Positions 8,605-16,779 of a stretch of DNA of 64,000 nucleotides are shown one piece after another. The DNA lies in NCBI GenBank assembly GCA_003153375.1, contig PLYM01000216.1, positions 270 to 64,269 on the forward strand. Reading direction: 5' to 3'. The notes beneath the pieces were generated by a model. That model saw only the letters and a list, made by a program, of their open reading frames with translations. It was not told the origin of the DNA and did no database searches. A program made the position numbers and the translations under genes. The DNA is from Planctomycetaceae bacterium. Lineage in GTDB: Bacteria > Planctomycetota > Planctomycetia > Pirellulales > PALSA-1355. Numbering within the stretch: the stretch's first letter is position 1; every line of letters begins with the position of its first letter.

Positions 8605-9465
8605 TCATGGCTTCTTCAGATGCGCGTCGAAGAATTTGATCGTTTCGCTCTGCGCCGGCAAGTCGTTGGCGGCCTGGATGTGGCCAGCGCCTTCGACGAC
8701 ATAGAGCCGGGTCTCAACTCCGGCGTCGGCCATCGCCTTGATCATCGCGCGGGGCGAGATGATTGGCACCAGGCGATCGGCGTCGCCGTGAAAGAACAAG
8801 GTCGGGGGATCGTCCTTGGTGACGAACTTCGCCGGCGAGGCCAGTTCATAGACTTGCGGCTTTTCGGCCCGCGTGCCACCCAGCCAGTAGGCCAGTCCAT
8901 CGCCGTCGGCCGGCATCAGCCGGAAATCGCACGGCGCGCCGCCGGCGACGACACACTGCAACCGCGTGCTGGTGCCGTCGGAGTCGGGGCCCTCGAGCCC
9001 GCACGATTGGTCGGTGGTGCCCAAGAGCGCCACCAGGTGTCCGCCGGCCGAGTAGCCGACGGCGCCGAGGCGATTCGGATCGATCTTATACTTCGCGGCG
9101 TTCTTGCGCATGAAGCGGACCGCGCTCTTGCAGTCATCGATCTGCGCCGGGAACGGATGCTCGGGCGCCAGACGATAGTTGATGGCCATGGTCGTATAGC
9201 CCTCGGCCGCCAGCGCGCGAGCCATGCGCATCATCTGCATCTTATTGCCCATCCGCCAGGCGCCACCATGCACGACCAGCACGGCGGGAAACGGCCCTTG
9301 GCCCTCGGGCACGTAGATGTCGGCTTTGATCTCCTCGTCACCGCGTTGGACGTAGGTCACATCGCGCTGCGATTGGAATTCACCGGCCGTCACGCTCGAC
9401 GCGACAACCGAGAAAAAACCGATAACCACGGCGAATACGGCGCAACTTGCAGAACGGCAGCACAT
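8605..9465 (-). CDS. Secreted alpha/beta-hydrolase (esterase/lipase-like)
   Basis: 286 residues. An N-terminal signal peptide (MCCRSASCAVFAVVIGFFSVVASSVTAG) precedes an alpha/beta-hydrolase of the carboxylesterase / hormone-sensitive-lipase group. Visible: oxyanion motif HGGAWRMG, nucleophile elbow GYSAGG, acid region FHGDADRLVP, and catalytic His in VEGAGH. It probably cleaves esters in the periplasm; the substrate is unknown (acetyl-xylan or xylan-type esterases in this phylum have similar sequences). The ATG at 9465 has GGGAGAG ahead of it. It is tail-to-tail with epmB (13 bases) and divergent from ribBA. Confidence 0.88.
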   Translation of the reverse strand: MCCRSASCAVFAVVIGFFSVVASSVTAGEFQSQRDVTYVQRGDEEIKADIYVPEGQGPFPAVLVVHGGAWRMGNKMQMMRMARALAAEGYTTMAINYRLAPEHPFPAQIDDCKSAVRFMRKNAAKYKIDPNRLGAVGYSAGGHLVALLGTTDQSCGLEGPDSDGTSTRLQCVVAGGAPCDFRLMPADGDGLAYWLGGTRAEKPQVYELASPAKFVTKDDPPTLFFHGDADRLVPIISPRAMIKAMADAGVETRLYVVEGAGHIQAANDLPAQSETIKFFDAHLKKP

Positions 9466-9579
9466 GGCGATCTCTCCCGCGCACTGGTATGGGAAGCTCA
9501 CGCACCTATAATAGCAACTGCGAAACCGGCGAGGAATCTTTTGCAGGCAGCCCTTCGGGCGCCGTGGAGCGAAGCTAGC

Positions 9580-10788
9580 GTGGGTGGAAAATTCTCGACA
9601 ATTGAGGCAGCGATCGACGCGATCGGTCGCGGCGAAGTGGTGATCGTGGTCGATGCCGAAGACCGCGAAAACGAGGGCGATTTCATCTGCGCCGCCGAAA
9701 AGGTGACGCCCGAGATCGTCAACTTCATGATCACCAACGGCCGCGGCCAGCTCTGCATGCCGATTTTGCCCGAGGTCTCGGAACGCCTGAAACTGGCCCC
9801 GATGGTCGAGGCGAACACCTCGTTCCTGGGAACGTCTTATACGGTGCCGGTCGATCACAAAAGCTCGAAAACCGGCATCACGGCCCAGGAGCGGGCCTGC
9901 ACGATTTCGGCGATCATCGATCCGGCCAGCAAGCCGGCCGATTTCGTCCGTCCCGGCCATTTGTTTCCGCTGGTGGCCAAGGAGGGGGGCGTGCTGCGCC
10001 GCGCCGGGCACACCGAAGCCACGGTGGACCTGGCCCGCATGGCGGGGCTTGCGCCCGGCGGCGTGCTGTGCGAAGTGCTCGGTCCCAACGGCGACCGGGC
10101 GACGCGGTCGCTGCTGTTCGAGCTGGCGCGACAGTTCCACTTGGAAATCATCTCGATCGAAGAGTTGATTCGCTATCGCCGCGTCCGCGAAAAGCTGGTC
10201 TATCGAATCACCGAGGCCCAACTGCCCACTCGGCACGGCCAATTCAAGCTGATCTTCTATGGCGTGAAATACGAAGCCCAGCAACCGTTCGTGCTGGTGA
10301 TGGGCGAGCCGGACAAAGCCGTGGTGCCGCTGGTGCGGCTGCACTCGGCCTGCTTCACCGGCGACGTGCTCAATTCGCTGCGCTGCGACTGCGGCGATCA
10401 GTTGAACATGGCCCTGGAAATGATCGCCAACGAAGGCACCGGCGTGCTGGTTTACTTGCCGCAGGAGGGTCGCGGCATCGGCCTGGTCGAAAAGATCAAG
10501 GCCTATGCGTTGCAGGATGAGGGGCTCGACACGGTCGAGGCCAACCTGGCCCTGGGCTATAAGGCCGACACCCGCGACTACGGCATCGGCATTCAACTGC
10601 TCAAGGACCTGGGGCTGTCCAAGGTCCGTCTGCTGACGAACAACCCCAAGAAGACCGACGCCTTCATCTACGGCGGGTTCGACCTGCAAGTGGTCGACCA
10701 GGTCGCCATTCATCCACCAGTCAATGAGCACAACGCCCGTTACATTGCCACCAAGCGCGAGAAGCTTGGGCATCAATTGCCCGAGTAG
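9580..10788 (+). CDS. ribBA: Bifunctional DHBP synthase / GTP cyclohydrolase II RibBA
   Basis: 402 residues. Residues 1-200 are RibB (3,4-dihydroxy-2-butanone-4-phosphate synthase): VVDAEDRENEGDFICAAE, and RPGHLFPLVAKEGGVLRRAGHTEA. Residues 205-402 are RibA: VRLHSACFTGDVLNSLRCDCGDQL with the zinc-binding cysteines, then YLPQEGRGIGLVEKIKAY and RLLTNNPKK. Together they feed both branches of riboflavin synthesis; ribD is at 22335. The GTG start at 9580 follows GGAG by 10 bases, and the protein from there matches RibBA N-termini. I looked for an FMN riboswitch in the 114 bases upstream and saw none. Confidence 0.95.
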   Translation: MGGKFSTIEAAIDAIGRGEVVIVVDAEDRENEGDFICAAEKVTPEIVNFMITNGRGQLCMPILPEVSERLKLAPMVEANTSFLGTSYTVPVDHKSSKTGITAQERACTISAIIDPASKPADFVRPGHLFPLVAKEGGVLRRAGHTEATVDLARMAGLAPGGVLCEVLGPNGDRATRSLLFELARQFHLEIISIEELIRYRRVREKLVYRITEAQLPTRHGQFKLIFYGVKYEAQQPFVLVMGEPDKAVVPLVRLHSACFTGDVLNSLRCDCGDQLNMALEMIANEGTGVLVYLPQEGRGIGLVEKIKAYALQDEGLDTVEANLALGYKADTRDYGIGIQLLKDLGLSKVRLLTNNPKKTDAFIYGGFDLQVVDQVAIHPPVNEHNARYIATKREKLGHQLPE

Positions 10789-10872
10789 CTGATCGCCGGA
10801 GTGACGGTGGACAGGCGGCCGAGAAGCGAACGACGCCATGTCACTTGGGCCGTCTCAGTCACGCGGGCGGTC

Positions 10873-11988
10873 TCACTGCACCTGCGTCAAGCTGTGACTG
10901 ACGCCGCCATGATGCGGCGGCAGGGTCGCCGACGTGACCGTCTTCGCCGCGGCAGCAGCCCGGCTGGTGCGCCACAGTTGCCGTAGCGCCGCAGTGAGAC
11001 TTGGGCTTTCGGTCAGGCGATAGGGGGAATCGGCCGGCAACTGGGCCATCAGCCGCTTGTGAGCCTTGGCCAAATTGTGGTAGGGCATCGACGGAAACAG
11101 GTGGTGCAGGGCGTGAAACCGCAGGCCCACAGGGGCCCACAACGCCGACAGGAACGGATGGTTCGGATAGTTGACCGAATCGAGCAACTGGTCCAGAAAC
11201 GTGACGTCGCCTCCGGCGTTCGTATAGCGATGAGCTCCCAACGTACGAAGGGCATTGAGGAACAGGACCAAGACGCTGAGCAGATAGGCGGTGGGCAAGA
11301 AGCCGATCGGCACCTTGCCGCTGATCATGGCGACGGCCACTCCGACCGTCCACAGGAAGCACAGCACTTCTTGCAGGCGGAAGATCAGCATCACCTTGCG
11401 CGTCGGCAGCGGGCGGATGTACATCGGATCCATCACCATCGACGAGGCACGCCGACGGATCAGTTCGCGAAAGCTGGGACTGATCCACGACAGCGGCGCA
11501 AACACCATGAACCGCAGCACCGCCAGGATCGGAATGACGAACGGTTGGCAGAGGTAGACCAGAATGTGCCACGGCGCGGTCGTGCCGAGAGGCAGATATT
11601 CGCCGTCCTGCTCGGTGGCAAAGTGCTTGCGCATGTGGTGATCCACGTGCGTGTAATACATGAAGGAGGGCATCAGCAAGGGAATGCCCACCAGCAGGTT
11701 CCAGACGACGGCGAACACGCGAAACGTCTTGTCGCGCAAGTGCACCAGCTCGTGGGTGAACAGCACACTGCGATAAAAGCAAATGCCGCTGACGATAAAG
11801 GCCAGCGCCTGTTGGGGCGAATTGGGCGTCAGCACCCGCCGTACCAGGCAGAAACACACCATCGCCACGATGGTCGATAACAGAAAGTCGGCCCAATAGA
11901 TCGCCGGGTTTGGAGTAAACAAATCCTTGACGATGTGCCGGGCCTGGGTGAGCGAAAAGTCGGCCGACGAATGGGCGCGATCAGCCAT
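10873..11988 (-). CDS. Membrane fatty acid desaturase
   Basis: 371 residues with the three histidine boxes of the FA_desaturase family: HELVH (about residue 79), HVDHH (about 113) and HALHH (about 290), plus hydrophobic segments that form the four-helix membrane core. It introduces a double bond or hydroxyl into acyl chains using a diiron centre. Regioselectivity cannot be read from sequence. It is divergent from the ketoacyl-synthase homologue at 12501 and near the MMPL exporter, which suggests a shared lipid theme, although a dedicated cluster is not proven. It is convergent with ribBA. Confidence 0.85.
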   Translation of the reverse strand: MADRAHSSADFSLTQARHIVKDLFTPNPAIYWADFLLSTIVAMVCFCLVRRVLTPNSPQQALAFIVSGICFYRSVLFTHELVHLRDKTFRVFAVVWNLLVGIPLLMPSFMYYTHVDHHMRKHFATEQDGEYLPLGTTAPWHILVYLCQPFVIPILAVLRFMVFAPLSWISPSFRELIRRRASSMVMDPMYIRPLPTRKVMLIFRLQEVLCFLWTVGVAVAMISGKVPIGFLPTAYLLSVLVLFLNALRTLGAHRYTNAGGDVTFLDQLLDSVNYPNHPFLSALWAPVGLRFHALHHLFPSMPYHNLAKAHKRLMAQLPADSPYRLTESPSLTAALRQLWRTSRAAAAAKTVTSATLPPHHGGVSHSLTQVQ

Positions 11989-12168
11989 CGGGCGAAATCC
12001 TATCGATGCGGGAAACGATCAAGTCCTAACTCGGGCCGGCAACGGGTCGACGCGCGAACGAAGCCCCGATTGCTCGGCCACCGGCGCCGCCTTACCAAGC
12101 GGTGAGGGCCCACGATCGAGGTCGAACGCCCAGAACTCACCTTCCGGCAGTTTACGGGTTGGGTCGTC

Positions 12169-12235
12169 AATTGTCCGCCATCCTGGGGGGACGGCAAATC
12201 GGCGCCATCGTGCTATCTTCCTAAATCGGACAATT
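12169..12235. promoter_or_regulatory. Inverted repeat in a 512-base divergent intergenic region
   Basis: The stretch 11989-12500 separates the divergent desaturase and ketoacyl-synthase genes and holds no convincing gene. A perfect 9-base inverted repeat, AATTGTCCG at 12169-12177 and CGGACAATT at 12227-12235, sits in its middle with about 49 bases between arms. Spacing this wide suits two halves bound by a looping or dimeric regulator, but it could be chance. A 60-84 codon open frame over 12238-12492 looks non-coding. Confidence 0.3.
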
Positions 12236-12500
12236 CGATGGCAACCACCAGAATTTTAGTGTCATCGAGCGGTGGAGGCCATCGCGGTTCGGTCGTCCTT
12301 GTTCCAAAAGTTCCCGGACGATACGATACTCGGTGCTGTAAGCTCATGATTGGTTGGCCTTTACGCTTGGCGGCGACAGTCGCCCCTCGGCGCACCCCGA
12401 GGTCCGCGGCCCAACCCCGATTTCGATCACCCGAAAAGCAGCGTAGGCCCCATCTGGCCCGACGCCGCCCTGTCGCCTCAGCGTGTGTGTGAAGTGATTC

Positions 12501-13778
12501 ATGGAACCGATGATTTCACCAGCCTCGGACGTCGTGATCACGGGCACGGGCGTGGTGAGTCCGATCGGCATCGGCAGCGAGGCTTTCGCCAGTGCCTTGG
12601 CGGCCGGCCACAGCGGCGTGCGGCGGCTGCCGGTGTTCGACACCGATGAATTTCCGGTTCGCATTGGCGCCGAGGTGGTCGACTTCGACGCCAAGCAATA
12701 CGTCACGCCGCGCAAAAGCCTGAAGGTGATGTCGCGGAGCATCCAGTTGGCGTTCGCGGCAGCCCAAATGGCGGTCACGCAATCGCGGATCGCGGTCGCG
12801 GGAGTCGCGCACGAGCGGTTTGGAGTCGTGTTTGGCGCCGATTGGATTCAGGTCGAGCCCGACGAATTGATCGATGCCTTTCGCGCGGGTGTGAACGGCG
12901 AGAAGTTCGACTTCACCAAATGGGATGAGGGGGCGCTCGGCGAGCTCTATCCGCTGTGGATGCTCAAGTATCTGCCGAACATGCCGGCCTGCCACATCGC
13001 GATTGCGCACGATGCGCGCGGACCCAACAACACGATCGTGCTGGCCGAAGCCTCGAGTTTGCTGGCCATGGCCGAGGGGGTGCGCGTGATTGAGCGCGGA
13101 GCGGCCGACGTGATGATCGTCGGTGGCACCGGCTCGCGCATCCATCCGTTGGATTGGGCCTTTCGCGATCATGTGCTGCATTCGCCGCGCTACGAAGAGC
13201 CAACCCGCGTCTCCCGACCCTTTGACCTCGAGCGCGACGGCATGGTCTACGGCGAGGGAGCGGCAGCCGTGGTGTTCGAACGACGGCAACACGCCGAGGC
13301 GCGCGGCGCGAAGATCCTGGCCCGGGTGCTGGGGTTTGCCAGCGCGTTCGAAAACTGCCAACCGGGCCAGCCCTTCGAAGGAACCGCCATTCGAGCCGCG
13401 ATTCGCCAAAGCCTGCGCGCCGCGCACATCGAACCGGGCGACGTCGGCCACGTCAATGCGCACGGACTCAGCACGCGGCACCATGACCGCGCCGAAGCGG
13501 CCGCGATTCGCGACATCCTGGGCGACGTGCCCGTCACTGCACTGAAGAGTTATTTCGGCAACCTGGGGGCCGGCACCGGCGCGGTGGAAATGCTGGGCAG
13601 CCTGGTGGCGTTCGAATCGGGTCAGGTGCCCCTCACGTTGAACTATGAACACCCCGATCCCGAGTGCCCCGTGAATGTCGTACACGGTACGCCGCTCGCC
13701 ACGAACGGAAAGGCCGCAGTGGTGCTGAATCATGCCACGACCGGCCAGGCCGTGGCCCTGGTGCTCGCGCGGGAATAA
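12501..13778 (+). CDS. Beta-ketoacyl-ACP synthase homologue lacking the catalytic Cys
   Basis: 425 residues with the full thiolase/KAS fold sequence: VVITGTGVVSPIGIG at the N-terminus, PFDLERDGMVYGEGAAAVVFE, VNAHGLSTRHHDRAEA, LKSYFGNLGAGTGAVEMLG. The active-site Cys of KAS enzymes (TACASS-type motif) is replaced: the motif reads LAEASS with Glu183. Of the two catalytic histidines, the first (His321 in NAHG) is kept and the second (KSxxGH) is Asn354. So condensation is unlikely. It may act like a chain-length factor, a decarboxylase, or a structural partner of a ketosynthase encoded elsewhere. ATG at 12501 or 12510. Divergent from the desaturase and convergent with the MMPL exporter. Confidence 0.8.
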   Translation: MEPMISPASDVVITGTGVVSPIGIGSEAFASALAAGHSGVRRLPVFDTDEFPVRIGAEVVDFDAKQYVTPRKSLKVMSRSIQLAFAAAQMAVTQSRIAVAGVAHERFGVVFGADWIQVEPDELIDAFRAGVNGEKFDFTKWDEGALGELYPLWMLKYLPNMPACHIAIAHDARGPNNTIVLAEASSLLAMAEGVRVIERGAADVMIVGGTGSRIHPLDWAFRDHVLHSPRYEEPTRVSRPFDLERDGMVYGEGAAAVVFERRQHAEARGAKILARVLGFASAFENCQPGQPFEGTAIRAAIRQSLRAAHIEPGDVGHVNAHGLSTRHHDRAEAAAIRDILGDVPVTALKSYFGNLGAGTGAVEMLGSLVAFESGQVPLTLNYEHPDPECPVNVVHGTPLATNGKAAVVLNHATTGQAVALVLARE

Positions 13779-13817
13779 GAATTTTCCTACACGATCCGCA
13801 ATGTACAACGCCCCTCG

Positions 13818-16484
13818 TCAGGTTCGCACCCGGTGCGGGCTGTCGTGGCGAATCTGAGTTGGCTGCGATCCAAGCGGCTCCGGAACGGTCAATTTGCCGC
13901 TCGGCTCACCATTGGCTGATGAGTTCTTTTTTTGGGCCTGCTTGACCAGTCGGCGCCCAAAGAAGTAGGCGATCGGGCTCGACAGCACCGCGGGCAACAT
14001 CAGCAAGTTGCCGATCAGGGCCGCCGTGAGCAACAAGAACATCAGGGCCCCGAACCGCTGCGTGGGCACGAACGAGCTGAGCGCAAATACGGCCAGGCCC
14101 AGGCCCAGCACCGCCCAACTTTGATACATCGCCCGGGCACAGCCTTCGTAAGCCAGCATCACTGCGTCTTTCCGCGACTTGCCGTCGGCGAGCCCGTGGC
14201 GATACCAGATCAGGAAGTGCACCACGTCGTCGACCGACACGCCAAGGGCCACCGTCGGCGTCATGATCGTTCCCACGTCGATAACAATGCCCAGCCAACC
14301 CATCATGCCGAACACGATCACCATCGGGAACACCGAGGGGATCAGCAGGATCAGGCCGGCCGACAAGTCCCAGAAGACCAGCGTCATCACGCTGGCGATG
14401 GTCAGCAGGTCGGTGACGAAATTCCAGGCCAACCCATTGAGCATTTCACGCTGGGCCTTGTAGACCACCGGCACCAGGCCCGTATAGACGGCCCGAATGC
14501 CCATGTCATCAGGCTGATCCGCCTGGGCGACCTGCTCGCCCGTGTTGGCAGTAGCCGGGGCTTCGGGGTTGGTGCCCGCCGCGGCAGCCACGGCGCCTTC
14601 GGCAACCGTCGCTGCACCCGCTGCGCCTTCGGCAGGGGCTGCTGGGGATTCCGCGACCTTGGTGGCCGTGGTTTCGGCTTTTTTGGCCAGACGCTCCCGC
14701 TCGGCCCGCAAGATGGGCTCGACGCGGGCAGCGATGTCATTCTTGAACTCGCCGTAGTCGACGTCGTTCAGGGCCCCGACGCGAGCGCTGATACGCCACA
14801 GGTCGAAATCGCCGTCGGTATCGAGAAAATCGCCTTCGACGTACTCCTCGCGGTGCTGCTCGAGCTTCGTGTTGAGCGCGTTGCGAGCCATCGACTTCGA
14901 AATCAAGGGGCCTTTGCGCTTGATCTTGAGCGAGGGAGCGAAGGTCACGGCCGACATCGTGCTGCCGATGTCGGGAATGTCACGCATGTTCTCCTGCACC
15001 CTCTCGATCAATTCCATCCGTTCCAGGAACGTCAGCTTGCACTTCGTGTTGTCGATCTTCAACACGACTTCCATCGGCACCAACGGGCCCAGCTTTTCCT
15101 CGAGCCATTCGTAATCGTGAATGATAGCGGCGTCGGGCGAGAACAGCTTGGTCAGCTTGATCGACGTGTTGATCTTCGTGAGCCCGATGCCACAGACGAC
15201 CATCAAGCAGGCCAGTCCGACGAACACCAGGCGATAGTGATTGAGCACGCCCTGCAAGAACTTGCGCCAACGGACCGGCAGATCGATGTCTTCGGTCTTG
15301 ACCTGGTCGCCGTCCAGCAGGCTATGGGGCCGCATCGGCCACAGCTGCATCCACGCTGGCAGAAACAGGAACAAGAGTCCGAGCGTGGCGATCACGCCGG
15401 CCGCCGAATAAATGCCAAAGGAGCGGATCGGCACCAGGTCGCTAGTGTAGAGCGAAATCAGTCCCGCGGCCGTCGTGCCGGCCGACAGCGAGCAAGGCAA
15501 CCACGAATGCTTGAGCGCGCGAGCCGGGGCGCCTTCGACGCCGCTTTCGGCCACGGAGTCGCGATAGTAGTTCGCAAAGTGAATGGCGCCCGAAACACCC
15601 GCCACGTAAACCACGGCCGGCATGGTCAGCATGATGGCGTTCATGGTCGCGCCGGAATAATAGACGATCGCCAGGCTCACCGCGCCGGCATAGAGTGCGG
15701 CGCTGAAAACCATCGTGGTCAAGCGCACGCTGCGCAGGCACCAGAAGGCCAGGCTCAAGCCGACAATGCCGGCCGGAATGAACAGCCGAATCAACGTCCG
15801 CTCGCCTTCGACGCTGATCGCCACGTTGTCGACCGGGGGTCCGCCCATGCGGACGCGTTCGCGCGGCAGGCCGAGCTCATCTTCGGTGACGCTGTACAGC
15901 TTATTGAGGGTGACTCGCAGGTCGCGCTTGCCCTCGGGCGTCAGCGTGACCACGGCGCAGGTCTGTTTGTTGTCGGGCCCGACGAACAAGCCCCGCAATC
16001 GCCCCATCGCTTCGTCTTCCGACAAGCTCAACGGCGGCAGGGTTAGCCGATCCATCAGCCGCTGGCCGGTTTCCACGCTCTGGAACAGCGGGCCCGTGGG
16101 CGTCAGCGAGGGGCGATCGGCCCGGGTGAACCACTTGGCGAAGAAGAAATCCTTGTACCAGGGTAGCGGCTCGGGTTTCTTCAGTGGGCCGAGGTTCTGC
16201 ACCGGTTCGGTGGCCGGCGGCACCAGCTTCTTGGCCAGCAGTTCGAGCCGCGGATCTTCCAGCGTGCAGCCCTCCCAGCTAATCAAGACAAATGTCTCGT
16301 TCTGGAAGTGCTCCTGAAACCAATTGAAGTCGGTCGTCTCGACGTACGTATCGGGCAGCCAGTCGTGGACGTTGTTATCGTTGCTGACCAGTGCCTTGCG
16401 GGCGCCGCGAGACATCACGGGCAACAGAAACAGCACCACCAGGATGACTTTGAAACTGTGGCGGAGAAAGAATTTGTCTAGCAC
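13818..16484 (-). CDS. MMPL/RND-family transporter
   Basis: 888 residues with the RND topology: one N-terminal TM helix (KVILVVLFLLPVMS), a large periplasmic loop (to about 230), five or six TM helices (about 235-390), a second TM plus loop, and a C-terminal TM block (about 690-850) with GVSVDDVVHFLIWYRHGLADG, typical of the MMPL domain. Family members export lipids, hopanoids or other amphiphiles. The second periplasmic loop contains an Ala/Thr/Pro-rich low-complexity insert (about 598-660), probably a flexible linker. No membrane-fusion protein or outer-membrane channel gene is adjacent. The nearby desaturase and KAS homologue make a lipid substrate a reasonable guess. Confidence 0.87.
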   Translation of the reverse strand: MLDKFFLRHSFKVILVVLFLLPVMSRGARKALVSNDNNVHDWLPDTYVETTDFNWFQEHFQNETFVLISWEGCTLEDPRLELLAKKLVPPATEPVQNLGPLKKPEPLPWYKDFFFAKWFTRADRPSLTPTGPLFQSVETGQRLMDRLTLPPLSLSEDEAMGRLRGLFVGPDNKQTCAVVTLTPEGKRDLRVTLNKLYSVTEDELGLPRERVRMGGPPVDNVAISVEGERTLIRLFIPAGIVGLSLAFWCLRSVRLTTMVFSAALYAGAVSLAIVYYSGATMNAIMLTMPAVVYVAGVSGAIHFANYYRDSVAESGVEGAPARALKHSWLPCSLSAGTTAAGLISLYTSDLVPIRSFGIYSAAGVIATLGLLFLFLPAWMQLWPMRPHSLLDGDQVKTEDIDLPVRWRKFLQGVLNHYRLVFVGLACLMVVCGIGLTKINTSIKLTKLFSPDAAIIHDYEWLEEKLGPLVPMEVVLKIDNTKCKLTFLERMELIERVQENMRDIPDIGSTMSAVTFAPSLKIKRKGPLISKSMARNALNTKLEQHREEYVEGDFLDTDGDFDLWRISARVGALNDVDYGEFKNDIAARVEPILRAERERLAKKAETTATKVAESPAAPAEGAAGAATVAEGAVAAAAGTNPEAPATANTGEQVAQADQPDDMGIRAVYTGLVPVVYKAQREMLNGLAWNFVTDLLTIASVMTLVFWDLSAGLILLIPSVFPMVIVFGMMGWLGIVIDVGTIMTPTVALGVSVDDVVHFLIWYRHGLADGKSRKDAVMLAYEGCARAMYQSWAVLGLGLAVFALSSFVPTQRFGALMFLLLTAALIGNLLMLPAVLSSPIAYFFGRRLVKQAQKKNSSANGEPSGKLTVPEPLGSQPTQIRHDSPHRVRT

Positions 16485-16779
16485 GCGCGTTCCAATCCAC
16501 CGGCGAGGTGTTATCGAATATCCATGGGCCTGTTTCTGCCGGAGCCGTGAAGGCCGGCCGCCTCGGCTCGCTGCACGAGCGGCTAGGCCAAAGCCGCCTC
16601 GGGCGCTGAGTCTGGCGACAAACTCCCCTGGGCGCGACGAGTCCAGGATAGAGTCTAAGAGTAACCGGGCTTTGCTCTCGAGTCTATGCCGATGCGCGCG
16701 CTAGCACGACCCGAAAAGTACGATTATTGCCCAGCTTACTTAACCATGCCAGACAGACCCCGGGCGGCTCGTGCATCGA

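Noticed and set aside
9466-9579. Possible FMN riboswitch before ribBA
   Set aside because: The gap is only 114 bases and I could not find the conserved FMN aptamer elements.
12238-12492. 84-codon open frame upstream of the ketoacyl-synthase homologue
   Set aside because: Arg/Pro-rich, no ribosome site, not protein-like; it lies in a divergent promoter region.
13932-16046. 704-codon plus-strand open frame over the MMPL gene
   Set aside because: Antisense shadow of the transporter gene, rich in Arg/Gln/His without fold-like pattern.
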